Source: Chloroflexota bacterium (lineage in GTDB: Bacteria; Chloroflexota; Dehalococcoidia; JACQUE01). From it: DNA of 9,955 bases. The translations under genes were made by a program, and so were the position numbers. The first letter of the stretch is position 1, and each line of letters starts with the position of its first letter. The stretch lies in contig JACQUE010000008.1 in assembly GCA_016210425.1 (NCBI GenBank), forward strand, positions 1 to 9,955, written 5' to 3'. Under the pieces are notes generated by a model. The model ran no database searches, had not been told where the DNA came from, and worked only from the letters and a program-made list of their open reading frames with translations. Of this stretch, positions 6,342-9,955 are shown piece by piece.

Positions 6342-7014
6342 CAAGATAGTCAAACGGAGCAATCTCCGCCCCAAGATCTTTATGAGCGAGAGCCAACTCC
6401 CTAAGCGAGAAAATGCCACGCGGCCCTGGCAGAACGGCAAGCCGACTCAGACTCTCCTGGACATCGCCCGAGGGGACGCCGAGGGGGTCCTGTCGCGGGC
6501 CGCGGACGAGGCGGAACAGATCAAGAAGGCCGCCTGGGCAGAGGGCTACCGGGAAGGGTTGGCCACAGCCCGGGCCGCCACAGCAAGCCATCTCGACCTA
6601 CTGGCCGACCTCGCCCAGCAGGCCAGAGCCGATGGTGACGAGCTGATTAAGAACGCCGAGCAGCAGGTCGTGGAGATTGTCATCGATGCCATCCGCAAGC
6701 TCATCTCCTCAGAGCTGGCCACCAACCCTGAGGCCGTCGTTGCCACAATACGGGAGATCATGGAGGGCGTCGCGGCCAACAGCGTCGTAAGGATCCTTGT
6801 TTCGCACGAGGACTATGCCTTGGTCCTGCCCTTTTGGGAGGAGCGCAGCCAGGAGTCACCGGCATTCAGGCACATTGAACTCGTCGCCGACGAGAAGCTC
6901 AGCGGTGGGAGCTGCATCATCGACACGCGCTCGGGTCTGATAGACGCTCGAGTTGAGACCAAGCTGTCGGAGATGGAAAACGCCTTCTGGGGAGCCGCAA
7001 GGGGATGGCGATGA
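6325..7014 (+). CDS. fliH: Flagellar export apparatus regulator FliH
   Basis: 229 residues, a common FliH length. FliH dimers bind the export ATPase FliI and tether it to the export gate; the fold of the C-terminal part resembles V-type ATPase peripheral stalk E subunits. Seen: a variable N-terminal 45 residues beginning SSKIVKRS; a long helical region with the FliH glycine pattern AxxxGxxxGxxxA at Ala70, Gly74, Gly78 and Ala82; then the C-terminal globular domain with VRILVSHEDY and SGGSCIIDTRSGLIDARVE. The 5' end overlaps fliG by 17 bases. ATG 6325 and ATG 6328 are both possible: GAGAGG at 6314-6319 is 5 and 8 bases away respectively. Primary sequence identity in this family is low, so the call rests on the C-terminal motif, the glycine repeat and the position between fliG and fliI. 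Confidence 0.93.
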   Translation: MMSLSSKIVKRSNLRPKIFMSESQLPKRENATRPWQNGKPTQTLLDIARGDAEGVLSRAADEAEQIKKAAWAEGYREGLATARAATASHLDLLADLAQQARADGDELIKNAEQQVVEIVIDAIRKLISSELATNPEAVVATIREIMEGVAANSVVRILVSHEDYALVLPFWEERSQESPAFRHIELVADEKLSGGSCIIDTRSGLIDARVETKLSEMENAFWGAARGWR

Positions 7015-8348
7015 TAGCTACCCTGGACCTTAGCAAATACCGTGAGGTAGTACGGGAGATGGTGCCCGTTCGTTATCAGGGGCAGGTGACGCAGGTGGTG
7101 GGCCTCAGCATCGAGGTAGAGGGTCTTGATCTCCGCATCGGCGAGATCTGCCACATCTACTCAGGCGAAGGAGCGCCCCGCGTATCTGCGGAGGTCATGG
7201 GTTTCAAGAACGGGCGCATCATCCTCATGCCCTTCGCCGACGTCCAGGGCATTCGCCCCAATGCGGCGACCCTCCCCGGCGGACGGCTGTTCACAGTGCC
7301 TGTCGGCCCCGAGCTCCTGGGTCGCGTCATCGACGGCCTGGGACGCCCCATCGACGACAAGGGGGCGCTGGGTTGCACCAAGCAATACCCTCTGACCAAC
7401 GCGCCGCCACACCCTCTGAACCGGGCCCAGCTAACCAGCCCCCTTGAGACCGGCGTCAAAGCCATCGACGCCGTCCTCACCTGCGGCAAGGGGCAGCGTG
7501 TGGGCATCTTCTCCGGTAGCGGTGTGGGCAAGAGCACGCTCCTGGGCATGATCGCCTGCCACGCGGCCTCCGACGTCAACGTCATCGCCCTCATCGGTGA
7601 GCGCGGGCGCGAGGTACGCGAGTTCATCGAGCACAACCTGGGGCCCAAGGGATTGTCCCGCTCCGTCATCGTTGTCTCCACCTCGGACCAGCCGGCGCTC
7701 CTGCGTATAAAGGGCGCCTGGGTTGCCACCACCATCGCCGAGTATTTCCGGGACTGCGGCATGGACGTTGTCTTCATGATGGATTCTGTGACGCGCTTTG
7801 CCATGGCCCAGCGGGAGATAGGCTTGGCCGTTGGCGAGCCGCCCGCTACCAAGGGATATACCCCCTCCGTATTCGCCCTCCTCCCCAAGCTAATGGAGCG
7901 CACGGGCACCTCGGACAAGGGCACAATCACCGGCTTCTACACCGTCCTCGTTGAGGCCGATGACATGAATGAACCAATCAGCGACACGGTGCGGAGCATC
8001 CTGGACGGGCACATAAACCTCTCCAGGGAGCTGGCCAGCGAGAACCATTACCCTTCCATCGATATCTTAAACAGCGTTAGCCGTGTCATGAGCAGGGTCG
8101 TCGATGGGGAACATCTGCAAGCGGCGGGCCGGCTGCGAGAGCTGGTTTCCGCCTACCGTAACGCCCGCGACCTCATCAACATCGGCGCCTACGTCTCAGG
8201 CAGCAACCACGACATCGATGAGGCCCTTCTACTGATGCCGGTAATCAACAACATCCTGTGCCAGAGTCCCGACGACGCGGCCCCCTTTTCCGACACCGCT
8301 GGTCATCTGAAGGCGCTCTTCGCCGGCAAGGAGACGGCGCATGCATAA
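7011..8348 (+). CDS. fliI: Flagellum-specific ATPase FliI
   Basis: 445 residues, normal for FliI. It is the hexameric ATPase of the flagellar type III export apparatus, related to the F1 beta subunit, and helps deliver and unfold export substrates at the cytoplasmic face. Seen: an N-terminal beta-barrel (about 1-90), Walker A SGSGVGKST with Lys174, catalytic Glu197 in IGERGREV (the Lys-Glu spacing of 23 equals that of Salmonella FliI), Walker B ending at Asp258 in VVFMMDSVTR, the family signature GEPPATKGYTPSVFALLPKL, and the C-terminal NHYPSIDILNSVSR. I chose ATG 7011 rather than the in-frame ATG 7005. AAGGGG at 6999-7004 is 6 bases from 7011 but abuts 7005, and 7011 makes a classic ATGA overlap with the fliH stop. 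Confidence 0.97.
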   Translation: MIATLDLSKYREVVREMVPVRYQGQVTQVVGLSIEVEGLDLRIGEICHIYSGEGAPRVSAEVMGFKNGRIILMPFADVQGIRPNAATLPGGRLFTVPVGPELLGRVIDGLGRPIDDKGALGCTKQYPLTNAPPHPLNRAQLTSPLETGVKAIDAVLTCGKGQRVGIFSGSGVGKSTLLGMIACHAASDVNVIALIGERGREVREFIEHNLGPKGLSRSVIVVSTSDQPALLRIKGAWVATTIAEYFRDCGMDVVFMMDSVTRFAMAQREIGLAVGEPPATKGYTPSVFALLPKLMERTGTSDKGTITGFYTVLVEADDMNEPISDTVRSILDGHINLSRELASENHYPSIDILNSVSRVMSRVVDGEHLQAAGRLRELVSAYRNARDLINIGAYVSGSNHDIDEALLLMPVINNILCQSPDDAAPFSDTAGHLKALFAGKETAHA

Positions 8349-8805
8349 GCGTCGCTTCCGGCTGCAGCCCGTGTTGAAATACCGTGAGAGGCTGGAGCAG
8401 GCCAGCCAGTTAGAGTTTGCCACAGCCGCTATGGAGCACCAGCAGGAGTCAATGGAGCTAGCGCAACTGGAGCAAAAGAGACTTGCCGGCTTCGAAGAGC
8501 TGGGGCAGCAGGAGGAGCAAGATACGCTGGACATCCATGCGATAGCTATCACCAGCGCCTACATGCAGACTGTATCATCAGCCATCGACCGGCAAGCCAA
8601 GCGAGTCAGCGCCAGCACCGAGAAGCTGGCAAGCAAGCGTGGGGAATTGATGGAGCGATCCAAGGACAAAAAAAGCCTGGAGCTTCTTCGGGCGAGGCAA
8701 AAGGCCGAGTTCGAGCGAGAGATGGAAATATCGGAGACGAAGCTCCTGGATGAGATGGCAACTAACCTGTACATACGCCAGAGCATAGAGGGCGAGAAAA
8801 GCTAA
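8341..8805 (+). CDS. fliJ: Flagellar export protein FliJ
   Basis: 154 residues, typical for FliJ. FliJ is the small coiled-coil stalk of the export ATPase, placed in the centre of the FliI ring and contacting the export gate. The sequence is almost entirely helical and charged, with no catalytic motif. The N-terminus RFRLQPVLKYRERLEQ matches the family's FxLqxvLxxRexxe start. Conserved Lys, Arg and Glu heptads run to the C-terminus, which ends ATNLYIRQS and a short tail. ATG 8341 overlaps the fliI end by 8 bases and has AAGGAG at 8328-8333, 7 bases upstream. Identification depends partly on following fliI, but the N-terminal pattern is specific. Confidence 0.93.
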   Translation: MHKRRFRLQPVLKYRERLEQASQLEFATAAMEHQQESMELAQLEQKRLAGFEELGQQEEQDTLDIHAIAITSAYMQTVSSAIDRQAKRVSASTEKLASKRGELMERSKDKKSLELLRARQKAEFEREMEISETKLLDEMATNLYIRQSIEGEKS

Positions 8806-8806
8806 C

Positions 8807-9430
8807 ATGAAGCCATTCTCTCCGATTGAGGGCGCCAGCCCCCCCACACGAGCCGCTAGTCTCGCGTCAGCGAGGAGCTCCACGGCGCGGCTGCTGCCCG
8901 CGGTGCTTGGTCGTACATCTGCTCAGAACGTTCCTTTCAAGACGCAGCTCGCGGATGCGCTCCTGAGCGTTCGCAAGGCCATGAGCAGGAGCATGCCTGC
9001 CCCAAGGCCAGGGGCCACCCTAAGAGCCGCATCTGCCGACCCCGCTGCATACAAGGACGTTATCGAGAGGAGCGCCAGTCGCCACGGCCTTCCACCGGCC
9101 CTCCTCCAGGCCGTCATCAGGGCCGAGTCCAACTTCAATCCAACTGCGGTATCGAGTGCGGGGGCCAGGGGCCTGATGCAGCTCATGCCGGAGACAGCTA
9201 AGGGCCTGGGCGTAACTGACCCCTTCGACCCGGCCCAGAACATAGAAGGAGGGGCGCGCTTCCTGAAGCAGCTCCTGGCCAAATACGGTGGAAATACATC
9301 ACTGGCCCTGGCGGCCTACAACGCCGGACCAGGGAGCGTCGATAAGTACGGGGGAATACCCCCCTTCGCAGAGACCCAGTCTTACGTTCGCACCGTGCTG
9401 GTATACCTTCGGGACGTGCAGCCCGCCTAG
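8807..9430 (+). CDS. Lytic transglycosylase (SLT domain), probably for rod penetration of peptidoglycan
   Basis: 207 residues. The C-terminal half (about 83-205) is a goose-lysozyme-like SLT domain that cleaves peptidoglycan glycan strands. Seen: YKDVIERSASRHGLPPALLQ, the catalytic Glu107 in IRAESNFNP, the AGARGLMQLMPETA motif, and AAYNAGPGSVDKYGGIPPF followed by ETQSYV. Residues 1-80 are Ala-, Ser-, Pro- and Arg-rich, with no hydrophobic core of signal-peptide length and no lipobox. The start ATG 8807 is one base after the fliJ stop. No good ribosome binding site is at the right distance (GAGGG at 8788-8792 is 14 bases away), so translation is probably coupled to fliJ. Placed between fliJ and flgB, it likely plays the role of the muralytic domain of FlgJ or of SltF in other bacteria. 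The export route is uncertain. Confidence 0.92.
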   Translation: MKPFSPIEGASPPTRAASLASARSSTARLLPAVLGRTSAQNVPFKTQLADALLSVRKAMSRSMPAPRPGATLRAASADPAAYKDVIERSASRHGLPPALLQAVIRAESNFNPTAVSSAGARGLMQLMPETAKGLGVTDPFDPAQNIEGGARFLKQLLAKYGGNTSLALAAYNAGPGSVDKYGGIPPFAETQSYVRTVLVYLRDVQPA

Positions 9431-9455
9431 CAGTGCTGGGCGAAAGGAGTAAGCA

Positions 9456-9869
9456 GTGGCAAGAGAGATCAGAGGCGCCGACACTGACAGCATCGTCCGC
9501 GCGGCATTGACGGGGCTCACCACGCGGCAGAGGGTCATCGGCAACAACCTGGCTAACATCGACACTCCCGGCTTCAAAGCCTCGCGAGTAGACTTCGAGG
9601 CTAAGCTGGCGGAGGCAATACGCAAGCGGGAGAGCGCGGCGAAGGCGCAGGCGACCGCGCCCGGACTGACAGAAGCATCCCAGCCCGATTTGAGCCCCAG
9701 CATCGTTCGGGTCACTGAGACCAGTGGGAGGGAGGACGGCAACAACGTCGACATCGATGGCGAGATGGTAAAACTGGTTGAAACCAACGTCGCTTACGAC
9801 TCCCTCGTGAGGCTCATGTCAGCCAGGCTATCGCTCTTAAAGACCATCGCCAGCGGAGGCTATCGCTAG
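9456..9869 (+). CDS. flgB: Flagellar basal-body proximal rod protein FlgB
   Basis: 137 residues, typical for FlgB, an exported component of the proximal rod that partners FlgC. Seen: the N-terminal rod-family helix (IVRAALTGLTTRQRVIGNNLAN) followed by IDTPGFKASRVDFEAKL, a variable middle, then the diagnostic GNNVDIDGEMVKLVETNVAY and LVRLMSARLSLLKTIASGG at the C-terminus. It starts at GTG 9456 with AAAGGAG at 9443-9449, 6 bases upstream. It lies 25 bases after the transglycosylase gene and 12 bases before the next start. Its location at the far end of the fliE-fliJ block, instead of next to flgC, is unusual. Confidence 0.97.
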   Translation: MAREIRGADTDSIVRAALTGLTTRQRVIGNNLANIDTPGFKASRVDFEAKLAEAIRKRESAAKAQATAPGLTEASQPDLSPSIVRVTETSGREDGNNVDIDGEMVKLVETNVAYDSLVRLMSARLSLLKTIASGGYR

Positions 9870-9881
9870 GAAGGAGGAGCC

Positions 9882-9955
9882 ATGACGGAGAGTATGGTGA
9901 CACGCTCATTAAAGCCAGACAGAAGGCTGGTGCCCCAAGAAAGGCGGAGGACAGC
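9882..9955 (+). CDS. Start of an unidentified gene, cut by the right edge
   Basis: ATG 9882 follows AAGGAGG (9871-9877) with 4 bases between, and the frame stays open to the edge. The visible 24 residues begin MTESMVTRSLKPDRR and are basic and polar, with no membrane segment or recognisable motif. It follows flgB by 12 bases, so it is almost certainly part of the same operon. By position it might be a hook-length control protein, hook cap or other flagellar gene, but the sequence does not decide this. Confidence 0.7.
   Translation, partial: MTESMVTRSLKPDRRLVPQERRRT

Noticed and set aside
7005..7010. Earlier ATG for fliI
   Set aside because: The AAGGGG ribosome binding site directly touches this ATG, leaving no spacing; ATG 7011 fits better and overlaps the fliH stop as ATGA.
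7157..7930. A 257-codon minus-strand frame across fliI
   Set aside because: It lies opposite the most conserved ATPase motifs; its Ser/Arg/Pro-rich sequence is an artefact of GC-rich codons.

Overview
This window is a flagellar basal-body and export operon preceded by a two-component regulatory pair. All confidently called genes lie on the + strand. The DNA is GC-rich and codon third positions are mostly G or C, as expected of a motile, high-GC bacterium. No rRNA or other phylogenetic marker is present. The protein sequences look like those of a deep-branching or uncultured lineage rather than an enteric; a flagellated Chloroflexota-type organism is one guess, held with low confidence.

Layout: (1) 1-220 is a leader that also holds a possible fragment of a minus-strand gene running off the left edge. 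(2) 221-1843 encodes a soluble histidine kinase whose intact HisKA/HATPase core sits between two receiver-like domains, both lacking the phosphoacceptor aspartate. (3) 1844-2061 is an intergenic region with a candidate promoter and strong palindromes. (4) 2062-2742 encodes an intact NarL/LuxR-type response regulator. (5) 2771-2804 is a near-ideal intrinsic terminator that separates the regulators from what follows. (6) 2960-9869 is a tightly packed run flgC-fliE-fliF-fliG-fliH-fliI-fliJ-lytic transglycosylase-flgB. Many junctions overlap (fliF/fliG, fliG/fliH, fliH/fliI, fliI/fliJ) or are separated by only a few bases. (7) 9882-9955 is the start of another gene with a strong ribosome binding site, cut by the right edge.

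How the genes work together: FliF forms the MS ring in the inner membrane. FliG binds its cytoplasmic tail and is the rotor part of the switch. FliH, FliI and FliJ are the regulator, ATPase and stalk of the flagellar type III export apparatus. FliE, FlgB and FlgC are exported and build the proximal rod on the MS ring. The lytic transglycosylase, sitting between fliJ and flgB, probably opens peptidoglycan for the rod. The upstream kinase and regulator are plausible controllers of the operon, but this rests on position alone.

Points of most interest: the kinase with two dead receivers, the nested palindromes before the regulator gene, the separation of flgB from flgC by the whole fliE-fliJ block, and the muralytic enzyme that has no visible Sec signal peptide. 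I found no mobile element, CRISPR array, tRNA or rRNA, and no wholly unknown multi-gene system.
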